Assembly (NCBI GenBank): GCA_030839105.1
Contig: JAUZEI010000354.1
Coordinates: 1-6,051, forward strand
Length of the DNA stretch: 6,051 bases
Reading direction: 5' to 3'
Source: Actinomycetota bacterium
GTDB taxonomy: Bacteria > Actinomycetota > Acidimicrobiia > IMCC26256 > PALSA-610
This document shows positions 5,892-6,051 of this stretch, one piece after another. Each line of letters starts with the position of its first letter. The first letter of the stretch is position 1. Below the pieces are notes generated by a model that saw only the letters and a program-made list of their open reading frames with translations, was not told the DNA's origin and ran no database searches. Made by a program: the position numbers and the translations under genes.

Positions 5892-6051
5892 CCGGAGCAC
5901 GCGCGGCACACGACGACGCCGACGATCCGCTCGCGAGCTGGAGCGCGCTCGTGACCGTGTACCAATCGGTGCTGCACGACGTCGTCGCTGCTCTCGAACG
6001 GGAGGCGGGCCTCGATTCGGGCGTGTTCTCCGCGCTCGCGTACCTGGAACG
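5888..6051 (+). CDS. MarR-type transcriptional regulator, N-terminal part
   Basis: Only 54 codons are inside the window; the gene continues past the right edge. After an acidic, poorly conserved start, the segment LASWSALVTVYQSVLHDVVAALEREAGLDSGVFSAL matches the first dimerisation helix and the start of helix two in MarR proteins. The typical pattern there is a tryptophan helix followed by GL and a hydrophobic leucine-rich stretch. The winged helix-turn-helix lies outside the window, so the call rests on the N-terminus alone. The GTG start at 5888 overlaps the preceding stop codon by four bases, placing it in the operon that begins at 4031. It is the natural candidate to bind the palindrome at 3998-4011, responding to a thiol-reactive or aromatic ligand as MarR proteins often do; the ligand is inferred only from the family. 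Confidence 0.6.
   Translation, partial: MTGARAAHDDADDPLASWSALVTVYQSVLHDVVAALEREAGLDSGVFSALAYLE

Overview
The base composition is strongly GC-rich, codon third positions are mostly G or C, and GTG and TTG starts are used. Several genes overlap by four bases or more. Together with a mycobacterial DipZ-like redox protein, an actinobacterial-type GH13 glucosidase and a probable leaderless promoter, this suggests chromosomal DNA of a high-GC actinobacterium, perhaps an environmental lineage such as Acidimicrobiia. That assignment is inferred from gene style. No rRNA, tRNA, CRISPR array, insertion sequence or phage gene was seen.

Layout. (1) Bases 1-1816, plus strand: an extracytoplasmic thioredoxin-like protein (5' end outside the window) followed by a CcdA-type membrane electron carrier. 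Together they look like a two-gene version of mycobacterial DipZ: CcdA passes cytosolic electrons across the membrane to the thioredoxin-fold protein. (2) Bases 1930-3866, minus strand and convergent with (1): a small three- or four-helix membrane protein of unknown role whose 3' end overlaps the start of a GH13 alpha-glucosidase/oligo-1,6-glucosidase. (3) Bases 3867-4030: a divergent regulatory region with an AT-rich island containing a perfect inverted repeat. (4) Bases 4031-6051, plus strand: four tightly packed genes joined by three identical 4-base GTGA stop/start overlaps. They encode a Cys-form member of the UGSC (seleno)protein family, a 350-residue uncharacterised protein, an 86-residue NifU-C-like CxxC protein, and the beginning of a MarR-type regulator that runs off the window.

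The most interesting region is (4). It looks like an uncharacterised, thiol-centred operon with its own regulator as the last gene, and with a palindromic operator candidate inside the promoter that drives it. The proteins carry CGSC and CxxC motifs, so redox chemistry, thiol handling or metal handling is plausible. The substrate cannot be read from the sequence.
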